Shown here one piece after another: positions 1-7,239 of a stretch of DNA of 41,326 nucleotides (position 1 is its first letter; each line of letters begins with the position of its first letter). The notes beneath the pieces were generated by a model. That model was not told the origin of the DNA. It was given only the letters and a program-made list of their open reading frames with translations, and did not search any database. Both the position numbers and the translations under genes were made by a program. The DNA comes from Corynebacterium sp. HMSC078H07 (GTDB taxonomy: Bacteria > Actinomycetota > Actinomycetes > Mycobacteriales > Mycobacteriaceae), in the NCBI RefSeq assembly GCF_001812805.1, contig NZ_KV810515.1, positions 1-41,326 of the forward strand. The letters are read 5' to 3'.

Positions 1-258
1 CCCTAGACGTTGACACCGACATGCCCCGCCGAGATACAGCAGGTCATAGGACAAAGACCTCTTACTCCGGTCATCACTGAATCGATCATCAAACCACCCC
101 GGCGGGAGCTGACGGAAAATCTCTGAAGTCAAACCCTCATCAGAGATGACTTTCTTTGCACGGGATACTTCCCGTCGTGAACACCCCAATGCGTGTGTGA
201 TCTGCGCCTAGCTAGCACCATCAAGGCACATCGCAATGATCTGCTTGAAGTTGGCCAC
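1..258 (-). pseudogene. IS21-family transposase istA, 5' end, broken
   Basis: Reading the minus strand from a GTG at 258 gives an IstA-like N-terminus (VANFKQIIAMCLDGAS), an in-frame TAG at 208-210 (codon 17), then clear continuation: a helix-turn-helix-like stretch (LGCSRREVSRAKKVI) followed by LPPGWFDDRFSD. IstA is the DDE transposase of IS21 elements, and its N-terminal HTH binds the element ends. An AAGGAG-type ribosome site lies just upstream of the GTG. The gene runs off the left edge, so only about 85 codons are visible. The stop inside the HTH makes this copy inactive unless it is read through. The family assignment rests on the overall N-terminal pattern, not a database match. Confidence 0.72.
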
Positions 259-366
259 AAGGACCAGCTCCTTCCAAGTAGAAGTTGACGCAACACCAGC
301 GGATTGTGGTGTCGCCAACATCAACTATGAAAGAAAACCCCATGCAGTACCGGATACACGGAACAC

Positions 367-401
367 CGGTACCAACTACGCGGACTCGCGGTACCAACTA
401 C
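367..401. repeat. 13-bp direct repeat at the exporter/IS junction
   Basis: CGGTACCAACTAC occurs at 367-379 and again at 389-401, a 22-bp period, exactly where the exporter remnant ends and the IS21 flank begins. It may be a scar of IS insertion or of local slippage. No function is evident. Confidence 0.6.
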
Positions 402-941
402 CCCAAATCGACACCGATTGCCATGGCTGCCAGCACCAGGCCAGACAACATCGTGCAGAGGTCCAACGTATTAATCAGGTACAGCGGCAACACGAAGATG
501 ATGGCAAACTCGCCGATTGCTACCGCACCAGCGGTGATATTGCCCCACGAGAACGTGGAATAAGAAAACAATTCAAGATACAACAGCGCCGAGCGGTGAC
601 CCCGCTCGCGGTGCTTTTCCAACCTGATTAACAGCGCGAAGCCCACGGCCGAAATCGTGCGCCCTAGCGGAACCGGTGAAATAGCCGCGTTTTCGAACCA
701 GGTCCAGCCAAAGAAGCTGAATGAGGATTGGGGCTCCCACCAGCCTAGGTCGGGCCCTCGATAATCGCGAATACCAGGACACCCATTCCGTCAGTGCACC
801 ACCGGCAAGCGGTCCGACCGCTGCCGCACCGGAAATCACCGCGCCCCACACACCAAAGGCTGCTGCGCGGTATTTGCCGCGGAATACTGAAGCGTCCCAG
901 GTTTTGTTCCGTCCGAGTAGATAGGACAAAAACTGGGGCAC
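399..941 (-). pseudogene. Decayed DHA2/EmrB-type MFS drug exporter
   Basis: Two minus-strand stretches in different frames read as parts of one 14-TM DHA2 exporter. The first, about 941-780, contains RGKYRAAAFGVWGAV and a GPLAGGALTEWVSW segment (the transmembrane 4-5 region). The second, about 740-402, contains FFGWTWFENAAISPV, then EKHRERGHRSALLYLELF, then FAIIFVLPLYLINTL and a stop at 399-401. Between them the loop after VSW is missing and the frame shifts. Everything C-terminal of the AAMAIG segment is gone, as is the N-terminus. The truncated end lies about 140 bp from the istA remnant start, so insertion and deletion around that IS probably destroyed the gene. It cannot encode a working transporter. 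Confidence 0.75.
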
Positions 942-977
942 TTTAACTCCAGAACCGAGAGCCGTTCAGCCTAAACG

Positions 978-1048
978 TGTCATTCACGGTAAATAATGGA
1001 CGAAAACTCGCCGCCGCGGTTTTCACACGCTTTTTACTGTGAATGACA
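978..1048. repeat. 71-bp inverted-repeat element (MITE-like or IS-end remnant)
   Basis: TGTCATTCACGGTAAA at 978-993 faces TTTACTGTGAATGACA at 1033-1048: 16-bp arms with a single G/T-type mismatch around a 39-bp core. The GTGAATGACA ends resemble terminal inverted repeats of insertion sequences more than a terminator, since neither outer side carries a T-run. No clear target duplication is seen (flanks CTAAACG and TCAGGTT). It lies between the exporter remnant and the PH-like gene. Confidence 0.6.
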
Positions 1049-1073
1049 TCAGGTTCTGGCGCTGGCTCACGTC

Positions 1074-1094
1074 AGGCTCAGGCGGCCTGAGCCT
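1074..1094 (+). terminator. Terminator-like hairpin over the 3' end of the PH-like gene
   Basis: AGGCTCAGGC (1074-1083) and GCCTGAGCCT (1085-1094) are perfect 10-bp arms around one base. TTTT follows on the plus strand. The arms overlap the last codons and stop of the minus-strand gene ending at 1078. The T-run faces plus-strand transcription, for which no upstream gene survives, so its role is uncertain. Confidence 0.4.
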
Positions 1095-1434
1095 TTTCGT
1101 TGATGCGCGCTACACATTCAGCCGGGTTATCCAAGGACACGATGAGCCGATCGAAGTGCTCTTCCTTGAGCTCAATGACAACGGCATTCTCATAGCCGCT
1201 GACGTTCCAGAATTGTCGGCCACCATCCGCGTGGAAGGTGCCCGCTAGCTTCTGTCCACTGCGCAGCCCCGGCGCACGGAAACCTTTTGGTTCGTGCTTC
1301 ATGCCGGGGTCATGAGTAGCGCCGCGCACATGCTCCCACGGAATCGTGATGCTGCCGGTCAGAGACCAAAGCTTGTCTAGCCCGAGAGGTTCGACGATGA
1401 GCTCAGCATCTGTCAGAGTGAGTTTGTTGTTCAT
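1078..1434 (-). CDS. Small PH-like hypothetical protein
   Basis: A protein of 118 residues with a beta-rich pattern (LTLTDAELIVEP, then SITIPWEHVRGATHDPG, then GTFHADGGRQFWNVSG, then AVVIELKEEHFDRLIVSLDNP). This resembles the short PH-like proteins common in actinobacteria; the resemblance is a judgement from pattern, and no enzyme motif is visible. The ATG at 1434 is chosen over longer readings because AAGGAG sits just upstream. That ribosome site overlaps the TAA of the preceding TetR gene, so the two form a tight operon with likely coupled translation, and TetR is the obvious candidate regulator. No signal peptide or membrane segment is seen. A cytoplasmic binding or stress role is only a guess. 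Confidence 0.75.
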   Translation of the reverse strand: MNNKLTLTDAELIVEPLGLDKLWSLTGSITIPWEHVRGATHDPGMKHEPKGFRAPGLRSGQKLAGTFHADGGRQFWNVSGYENAVVIELKEEHFDRLIVSLDNPAECVARINEKAQAA

Positions 1435-1445
1435 GATGGTTCTCC

Positions 1446-1838
1446 TTAGTGTTCGGTTTCTTGTGCACGGGCCAGCACGTGCTTCCCTAGCGCTTCTGAA
1501 CTGTCGAAGCACAGTTCACAAGCTCGCTGAATAAGCTCGCGTAAATCTTTACTGACTGGCGCCACCTCAACCAGTGCCACCACCACGAAGTCCTTTGCAG
1601 CATCCGATACTCGGCCGCCTTCAGCTTCAGCACACACGGTTTCTGCCGCAGCACGAAACAATCCATGCTTTGAGCCATAGAGGTTGTAGAAGCTGGACCG
1701 GTTAAGCCCCAGTTGATTGACCACCACGTCCACTGACACTGCATTGAATCCGCTCCTGCCAAACAACGTGATCGCGCCAGAGAGAACTTCTTTTTCATTG
1801 AATTTACGAGGCCGTCCCACGAGTTTCATACTACTCAT
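1446..1838 (-). CDS. TetR/AcrR-family regulator, short form
   Basis: The N-terminal 55 residues are a typical TetR DNA-binding domain: GRPRKFNEKEVLSGAITLF, then the HTH around VDVVVNQLGLNRSSFYNLYGSKHGLF. The protein is only about 130 residues against the usual 180-220, so the ligand-binding half is short; it ends QETEH with a clean stop at 1446-1448. The start may instead be the internal ATG at 1829, since both candidates have weak ribosome sites. An imperfect palindrome at 1830-1849 covers the start codons and may be the autoregulatory operator. A tandem 19-bp repeat lies 64-101 bp upstream. The PH-like gene follows directly. The inducing ligand is unknown. Confidence 0.8.
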   Translation of the reverse strand: MSSMKLVGRPRKFNEKEVLSGAITLFGRSGFNAVSVDVVVNQLGLNRSSFYNLYGSKHGLFRAAAETVCAEAEGGRVSDAAKDFVVVALVEVAPVSKDLRELIQRACELCFDSSEALGKHVLARAQETEH

Positions 1839-1849
1839 TCCAGAATAGT
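1830..1849. promoter_or_regulatory. Possible TetR operator over the tetR start
   Basis: ACTACTC at 1830-1836 faces GAATAGT at 1843-1849, with one wobble mismatch. The site overlaps the tetR start region, which is a usual place for TetR autorepression. This is inferred from symmetry and position only. Confidence 0.35.
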
Positions 1850-1901
1850 TTGTCCATAACTGGATTAGCTTCGACTACACTGCGAAGCCGATTCACTCAA
1901 G

Positions 1902-1939
1902 CCACATTTCTAACAACTAGCCATATTTCTAACAATCAG
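1902..1939. repeat. Tandem 19-bp direct repeat upstream of tetR
   Basis: CCACATTTCTAACAACTAG (1902-1920) is followed at once by CCATATTTCTAACAATCAG (1921-1939); 16 of 19 positions agree. The units lie 64-101 bp upstream of the tetR start. They could be paired activator sites or a simple duplication. Confidence 0.55.
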
Positions 1940-1967
1940 GGGCCGAAATCGGGTCGTGCCGTGCAGC

Positions 1968-1999
1968 AAAAATCCCCCGCCTCAGTGCGAAGCGGGGGA
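1968..1999 (-). terminator. Terminator of the secreted phosphoesterase gene
   Basis: On the minus strand TCCCCCGC pairs with GCGGGGGA (plus-strand arms 1973-1980 and 1992-1999) and is followed by TTTTT. It lies about 20 bp after the stop of the gene at 2021-4261, a standard Rho-independent arrangement. Confidence 0.85.
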
Positions 2000-2020
2000 C
2001 GGAGTTTCGTGGGCTGAGCG

Positions 2021-4261
2021 CTAGTTCAGGCCCGGAATCTTCGGCAACTTCGGCTGCGGGATGTTGAGGCCGAAGAGTTGGTTGATGGTCGGGATAAGGG
2101 CGTAGGCGGCGGCGCCGACGGCTGCAATGACGGCGACGATGGGGAGGATGATCTTCGCGCCGTGGCTGGAGCCGGCGAAGAAGGCCTGGCCAATGTCACC
2201 AGAGGAAGGCTCCTTCGTGTTGGTCGGCTTAGCGGGCGTGCTCGGCTCGGTGGTGGTCGTCTCAGCCGGGGAGGTGGTCGCGGAGGAGGACGGTTCCTCA
2301 TCCTTCACGGCTGGGCGGGCGGTCAACCACTGGTCGGAGTCCAGAACACCCTGGGTCAGGCGGGTCTCACCAATCCAGCCGTACCACGGGTCCTGTGGCT
2401 TGCGGTTATCAAAGCCAGCGCCCATGACCCACTGCAAATCGCGCGGGAGAAGCCCCTCAGCACCCTTGGCGTTGCGCAGGATGGGGGCACCGTTGATGAA
2501 CATCTCCACGGTGTCGGAATCCGGCTTGTTCACCACGGCGATGTGCATCCACTCATCGGTAGGTACCTCGTGAGACCAAACGGTGGAACCTTCGCCTTCC
2601 TTGGGCTCCGCCCACCAGCGCAGCTCACGCAGGTTGGAGATGCCGAACATGACGGTGGGGTCGGTGTCGTCGGAGCCGTCGACAAGCTCAGCGATGCTGG
2701 AGTCACGGGAAAGCGCACTGCCCCAGCCGTGCTCAGAGCCGTTGAAGTCCTTCGGAATCTTCACGAAGGACTCGAAGGTGTAGCCCTCGGAGGTATCAAC
2801 CTTGTTAATCTCAGCGCCCTCCTTGGAGCGGAACTCCGCCATGGCGGCCTGACCAGCCGGGTCGGACCAGTAGAGGGAACCAGAGTCGGAGGACAGCGGG
2901 TGGTGGTCCTTGGTGTAGGTGATGCGTTCGCCCTCATTGGACGGGCCACCTTCGCGAACGAGGTCACCGGCACCATCAGCACCGAAGGCATCCGGAATGA
3001 TGGCGCCTTCGGTGGCCACGTCGCCGTCGGCAAGCTGCTTGCCGTCCTTGTTCTTGGTCTGGCCCGGGCGCCAGTGGAAGACGGTCTTGTCAGACTTCAC
3101 GAAGTCATTCGGACCCTCCGGAAGCTGGTCCTCCGGGATGGTGTACGGGGTGTAGCCTTCCTCAACGATGTCGCGGGCCTTCTTGCCCAAATCGGCGTCG
3201 TCCTCATCACCGATGGTCCACTCCGGAGCGAAGTCAGCAAAGCGCTCCTTGAAGTTGAGCGGCACGTGGTAGCTATCGCCCTTGCCGTCGAGGATGAGCT
3301 TGTCGAACTGCGTGAGCTCCTTAGCCGGCTTCTGCGCGACCCACGGGGACAGGGCGGTCATCTCCAGCTCATTGCCGCTCAGGTCGAACTCGAGCACGCC
3401 GAGCAGACCGTTACCGCCCTGGTAAGCCATCTGGTAGTCCTGCAGGATGCCGACGACATCGTGTCCAGCATCGTTCTTGTCCACGCGGTAGCCCGCGCCG
3501 TGGTGGTGGCCGCCCATGGTGAGGAAGATCTGGTCGTTCTTCTTAATGAACTTGTCCCACAGGCCCTTACCGTAGTCCTCGGAGTAGAAGACCTCGCCGG
3601 CGCCATCGATGTTGAGCACCTCATGGCTGGTGAGGATGACCGGCAGGTCTGGGTGCGCGTCGAGAACTCCCTGCGCCCAGTCCAGCGCCGCATCATCCGC
3701 GCGCCACGCCAGTGCCAGGACCAGGTACTTCTGGCCCTCGGCCTCAAAAATGTGGTACTCGGAGTCATTGTTGACCGCGGTGTGACGCTCCTGGAAGGTA
3801 TCCGGGTTAGCACCCTTGGCACGCTCGGCGCTGAAGTAAGCGTTGTACGGGTGCGCCGACTTGTCCTCAATCATATCGTGGTTGCCCGGCAGGATGGAGT
3901 AGTTCAGGTCGGAGTCATCGAGGACCTTCATGGCCTTGTCAGCGATCTTCCACTCCCCTTCAACATCTGCCTGGTCCACCACGTCACCGAGGTGGGTAGC
4001 GAAGTCCATGTTCAGGGCCTTCTGGTTCTTCACCAGCCATTCGGTCTGCGCGGTGTAGGGCTCGCTGCCGTAGCGCGCCTGGGCCAGGTTGCCGGTCTCC
4101 GGGGTGGAGTAACGGGAGTAGAACTGCGTATCCGGCAGAACGCCGATGGTGAAGCGAGAGCCCATGCCCTCCTCTGGTTCAGCAGCAGAAGCAGGAGCAA
4201 CCAAGAAGGTTCCGGCCACCGAAGCGGTGACCACGGTGCCGAGAAGGCGGCGAGTAGTCAT
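2021..4261 (-). CDS. Secreted calcineurin-type phosphoesterase with LamG-like domain
   Basis: A 746-residue exported protein. A Sec signal peptide covers residues 1-27 (ending PASAA). The metallophosphoesterase core carries the family metal ligands in order: D44 in PDTQ, G92-D93 in LGDVVD, N127-H128-D129 in PGNHD, H213 in TSHE, and GHHHG at 251-255. From about residue 450 to 640 there is a concanavalin/LamG-type fold (YTFESFVKIPKDFNG; WMHIAVVNKPDSDTVEMFING; WYGWIGETRLTQG), expected to bind glycans or surface ligands. A Thr/Pro/Ser-rich linker (about 655-690) and one C-terminal transmembrane helix (about 705-725) suggest surface anchoring. The gene stands alone, with its own terminator and an AGGAAG ribosome site. 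Substrate is not evident; phosphate release from nucleotides or phosphodiesters is plausible. Confidence 0.88.
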   Translation of the reverse strand: MTTRRLLGTVVTASVAGTFLVAPASAAEPEEGMGSRFTIGVLPDTQFYSRYSTPETGNLAQARYGSEPYTAQTEWLVKNQKALNMDFATHLGDVVDQADVEGEWKIADKAMKVLDDSDLNYSILPGNHDMIEDKSAHPYNAYFSAERAKGANPDTFQERHTAVNNDSEYHIFEAEGQKYLVLALAWRADDAALDWAQGVLDAHPDLPVILTSHEVLNIDGAGEVFYSEDYGKGLWDKFIKKNDQIFLTMGGHHHGAGYRVDKNDAGHDVVGILQDYQMAYQGGNGLLGVLEFDLSGNELEMTALSPWVAQKPAKELTQFDKLILDGKGDSYHVPLNFKERFADFAPEWTIGDEDDADLGKKARDIVEEGYTPYTIPEDQLPEGPNDFVKSDKTVFHWRPGQTKNKDGKQLADGDVATEGAIIPDAFGADGAGDLVREGGPSNEGERITYTKDHHPLSSDSGSLYWSDPAGQAAMAEFRSKEGAEINKVDTSEGYTFESFVKIPKDFNGSEHGWGSALSRDSSIAELVDGSDDTDPTVMFGISNLRELRWWAEPKEGEGSTVWSHEVPTDEWMHIAVVNKPDSDTVEMFINGAPILRNAKGAEGLLPRDLQWVMGAGFDNRKPQDPWYGWIGETRLTQGVLDSDQWLTARPAVKDEEPSSSATTSPAETTTTEPSTPAKPTNTKEPSSGDIGQAFFAGSSHGAKIILPIVAVIAAVGAAAYALIPTINQLFGLNIPQPKLPKIPGLN

Positions 4262-4398
4262 AGTTCTTCCTATCCAAGTGAGGGTTGACGTTATTCAATT
4301 GAAAGAGACGAAGAACAGAATATGATTCGCAGTTTGCAGCCACGTGACCGCGATATTAACTTCTTTTTAAATCGCGGCTCACCGCTAGGATGGCGGGC

Positions 4399-4827
4399 AT
4401 GAGCGAAGTCACCAAGAAGTACGGAGTCGACGTCACCCGCGTCAATACAGGCCACTACCGCGCAACGAATGCTGACGGGGCGAGCCTCGAGTTCGGAAGC
4501 GGCGAAGGGCTTTTGAGCCCGGTGGAACTACTCCTGGCCGCGGTCGCGGGCTGCTCGGCAGTTGACGTCGATGTCGTCACTTCGCGGCGAGCAGAACCAG
4601 AGCTTTTCGACGTCCACGTGGATGGCACCCGCGTCAACGAAGACGGCGCCTCACGGCTGAGCGAGGTCAACGTGGAGTTCTCCCTCCGCTTCCCTGATAC
4701 CGACGCCGGCCGCCAAGCACAGTCCATGGTTGAGCGCCTAGTCCGCATTTCTCATGAGAAAGACTGCACGGTTTCCCGCACGGTGGAGAACCCCACCACC
4801 GTCACCTTCCGTACGAAAGACGCTTAA
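4399..4827 (+). CDS. OsmC/Ohr-family protein
   Basis: A 142-residue OsmC-fold protein. OsmC/Ohr proteins reduce organic hydroperoxides through two conserved cysteines, seen here as C52 (LLAAVAGCSAVDV) and C123 (SHEKDCTVSRTV). The C-terminal strand PTTVTF is typical. The ATG at 4399 is preferred because AGGA lies at good spacing before it; a second ATG nine bases upstream has no ribosome site. An inverted repeat CGCGAT/ATCGCG lies just upstream, around 4350-4377, and may be regulatory. The stop codon overlaps the stop of the convergent frameshifted gene. Whether it acts in peroxide defence or has another substrate cannot be read from the sequence. Confidence 0.85.
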   Translation: MSEVTKKYGVDVTRVNTGHYRATNADGASLEFGSGEGLLSPVELLLAAVAGCSAVDVDVVTSRRAEPELFDVHVDGTRVNEDGASRLSEVNVEFSLRFPDTDAGRQAQSMVERLVRISHEKDCTVSRTVENPTTVTFRTKDA

Positions 4828-5074
4828 GCAAAGGGGTTGTCCATCGCCGTAAACATCGACCCGGCAGCGTCACTAAAGGGATTGCGTCCAGCGCGCAGTA
4901 AGTCACCGCGGTAGCGCTCAAGGTTCGCCTGTGCCATATAGTCCGGATCATCGCCTGCAGCCCTAGAATCTCAACTTTGAGCATGCTGTAGCTAAAGAAG
5001 CCCGAGGGGACAGAGGGGTTGCGCATATCCGCCTTGTCGAATGCCAGCACCTCATCGTCAGTCACCATATTCAT
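4824..5074 (-). pseudogene. Frameshifted small hypothetical gene
   Basis: The first part reads MVTDDEVLAFDKADMRNPS then VPSGFFSYSMLKVEI. Near 4966 the sensible frame changes and continues as AGDDPDYMAQANLERYRGDL then LRAGRNPFSDAAGSMFTAMD, ending NPFA at a TAA at 4824-4826. Together the halves make a protein of about 82 residues, acidic and soluble, of a kind I take to be a Corynebacterium hypothetical. A single missing base explains the shift. It may be a true pseudogene or a sequencing error. The function is unknown. The stop overlaps the OsmC stop, so the two genes converge. Confidence 0.65.
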
Positions 5075-5128
5075 GCATCACGAGGGCCACTTTTCCCGTT
5101 ACAGGTGGTGCAATTTTAAACCAATGTG

Positions 5129-5170
5129 ACTACAGTGTTTCCAGATACTACTTTCACCGTCAACTGTAGT
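5129..5170. promoter_or_regulatory. Spaced inverted repeat upstream of the DUF1906 gene
   Basis: ACTACAGT (5129-5136) and ACTGTAGT (5163-5170) are exact inverted copies 26 bp apart, 65-106 bp before the GTG start. They may bind a dimeric regulator. Short arms make chance possible. Confidence 0.3.
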
Positions 5171-5234
5171 GACGCGCGACAACCTTCTACACCAGTCGCC
5201 GCCGTCATCCGCAATCCCCCTTGAGGAGAAAACC

Positions 5235-6164
5235 GTGTCCCTGTCCCGTCGTTCCCTATTCAAGGCGAGCGCCATTGCGCTAGCCGCTGGTGCCGTTGGC
5301 AGCCAGGCCCCCGCCGCCCTCGCCGTGGGCCCGGCCCTCGGCACGATCATTGACTTCTCCGCTGGCGTTCCTTCGGCCAGCGCCATCAAGGCAGCCGGAC
5401 ACCTCGGCGCCATTCGCTACGTGTCCCAGCGCCGCCCGGACGCACAGTGGATGAAGGGCAAACCCGTAACCTTGGCAGAGACCAAGGCCAATGCCGCAGC
5501 GGGCCTCCAGACCGCCTCCATCTACCAGTTTGGTCGCGCCGAGACCGCCGACTGGCTCAATGGTGCAGCCGGCGCCGGTGTCCACGCGCCGCAGGCCATC
5601 GCTATCCATAAGGCCGCGGGCGGACCGACCGGCCGCCCGATTTACATCGCCATCGATGACAACCCCACCCACGCCCAATATGAGAAGCAGATTCGCCCCT
5701 ACCTCAAGGCCTTCTCCGCGGCGCTGACTGCCGCGGGCTACCAGACCGGTGTGTATGGCAATTACAACGTCATCGACTGGTGCGTTGCTGATGGCATTGG
5801 AGAGTTCTTCTGGATGCATGATTGGGGCTCCGGTGGCAAGATTCACCCGCGCACCACAATCCACCAGAAGGCCAAGACGCAGGCCACCATTGACGGCATC
5901 ACCTGCGATATCAACACCGTGTATGCCCGCGACTGGGGTCAGTGGACGCCGGGGCAGGGTGCGGCAGCTTCACGCCCGAAGCTCAAGGACCTTCCCGCGG
6001 TGCCTAACGACGCCCCACTGCCCAACATTTCCCTCCCCGATCCCACCGGCCGCGGCTCCAGCGTGGGAGGCGATGGCATCACAATCGCTGGTTCCTCGGT
6101 GAGCAATGACCAGGTGCGCGGAGCCATTGATGTTCTCAACACCGTGCGCAAGGCAATGGGCTAG
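5235..6164 (+). CDS. Tat-exported DUF1906 glycoside-hydrolase-like protein
   Basis: A 309-residue protein starting at GTG 5235, which has GAGGAG eight bases upstream; longer readings lack a ribosome site. The N-terminus is a twin-arginine signal (SRRSLFKASAIALAAGAVG, cleavage near APAALA). The mature part, residues about 35-240, matches the DUF1906/Rv2525c-like TIM-barrel family: IIDFSAG at the start, AIRYVSQRRPD, GRPIYIAIDDNP, GVYGNYNVIDW, then CDINTVYARDWGQW. M. tuberculosis Rv2525c is a Tat substrate linked to cell-wall integrity, so an envelope-sugar role is likely, though catalysis is unproven in this family. A Pro/Ser-rich tail of about 65 residues follows. The neighbouring gene converges on it. 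Confidence 0.86.
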   Translation: MSLSRRSLFKASAIALAAGAVGSQAPAALAVGPALGTIIDFSAGVPSASAIKAAGHLGAIRYVSQRRPDAQWMKGKPVTLAETKANAAAGLQTASIYQFGRAETADWLNGAAGAGVHAPQAIAIHKAAGGPTGRPIYIAIDDNPTHAQYEKQIRPYLKAFSAALTAAGYQTGVYGNYNVIDWCVADGIGEFFWMHDWGSGGKIHPRTTIHQKAKTQATIDGITCDINTVYARDWGQWTPGQGAAASRPKLKDLPAVPNDAPLPNISLPDPTGRGSSVGGDGITIAGSSVSNDQVRGAIDVLNTVRKAMG

Positions 6165-6171
6165 CGCTTCC

Positions 6172-7188
6172 CTACTTCTTGTCTGTTGAAGGCGACGTTG
6201 ACGCGACAGTCGGCGTCGCCTTTGTCGCTGTCGTTGACGTTGATCCCGACGTCGTCTGCATGTCGGAGGACGTCGTGCTGGGCGACGTCGTGATGCTTGA
6301 CGGCGTGTGCGTCGAGGAGAAGGCTTGCGGATTCACCAAGGCTTCCTTGTTGAGGTTATTGCCCTTTACCAGGTTCTTACCGGTGATTTCCTTGCGGACG
6401 TAGGAAGTCAGCTCGTCGGCAGAGCCCTCGATAGAGGCCGCGACGACGAAGTTCTCGCTAAAGGAAACTGAGGAGTGCCGGTCCTTGCTGTCAGACCATC
6501 CCCACTTCGTCCCGACGACGTCGCTAAGCGCTGCAGTGCCATAATCCTGTTGGTAGCCATCAGCAGAGACCTCATCCGCGTGGGCCATCGCCACGAGCAC
6601 TGGATGGGTTGGGTCATCTTCCATGAGCTGGACAATGAAGCGCACGACGTCATAAGTCGAGGTCTTCGAGTGTCCCCAGTCCTTCCCGGCGCTGGTGGAG
6701 GTCAGACCATACTCCTTCGCGATGGAATCGATGGACCTAGGGTACTTCTTAAAGAGCCTTCCGGCGCTCTCATCTGAAGAGTCAGCGATCATGTCCAGCG
6801 CCACGTACTTGTCCTCGAAAGAGCCGTGCTCGATGACGTAGGTGGCGATATAGAGCTTGATTAGGCTCAGCGCGTAGCGCGGCGTGTGCTCAGTGGGCGA
6901 GCCCATGTGCATACCGGTTTCGATGCGGTAGTACGTTATCGCCTTCTTATCATCGCCCTTGAGGATCTGCCCCACTTTATCGTCGACTGCCGCCAGCTGT
7001 GAAGCTCCCTTCCGGTGAGAGATGGGCGCCGGTGTAGCGGGAGCGGAGCTCGTTGCACGCGAGGAGTCTGCGTCCTGTTCACTAGGCGGAGTACAGGCGC
7101 TGAGAGCCGATGCGCCAAGTGCGCACGCCAGAAGGGCGGCACCAGCTCGTGCTGATGCCGCCCTGTGTAAAGGCTGCGAGTAAAACAC
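6172..7188 (-). CDS. Lipoprotein with beta-lactamase-like serine hydrolase fold
   Basis: A 338-residue lipoprotein: a hydrophobic leader with lipobox LSAC (C32), a Ser/Thr/Pro linker, then a domain resembling class A beta-lactamase/serine hydrolases. The S-x-x-K motif is S108-L-I-K111 (YALSLIKLYIA), followed by an SDE triad (138-140, in place of SDN) and KWG at 228-230 (in place of KTG). These swaps suggest a divergent or non-lactamase activity. The last 50 residues are a low-complexity Thr/Ser tail. The start is a GTG at 7188 with no clear ribosome site, so it may be leaderless. It probably sits on the outer face of the membrane. It is not enough to predict antibiotic resistance. Confidence 0.75.
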   Translation of the reverse strand: MFYSQPLHRAASARAGAALLACALGASALSACTPPSEQDADSSRATSSAPATPAPISHRKGASQLAAVDDKVGQILKGDDKKAITYYRIETGMHMGSPTEHTPRYALSLIKLYIATYVIEHGSFEDKYVALDMIADSSDESAGRLFKKYPRSIDSIAKEYGLTSTSAGKDWGHSKTSTYDVVRFIVQLMEDDPTHPVLVAMAHADEVSADGYQQDYGTAALSDVVGTKWGWSDSKDRHSSVSFSENFVVAASIEGSADELTSYVRKEITGKNLVKGNNLNKEALVNPQAFSSTHTPSSITTSPSTTSSDMQTTSGSTSTTATKATPTVASTSPSTDKK

Positions 7189-7239
7189 GACGTGTGAGTT
7201 TACCTGCTGAGCCCTTAAAAGTACTGATCCAGGTGACCT

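Noticed and set aside
2078..4288. Long open frame on the plus strand opposite the phosphoesterase gene
   Set aside because: It is low-complexity and Val/Gly/Arg-rich, has no ribosome site, and mirrors the GC-rich codons of the real gene, which has clear domains.
7189..7239. Terminator after mctC
   Set aside because: Only a 4-bp GACC/GGTC stem is found, without a good T-run; too weak to call.
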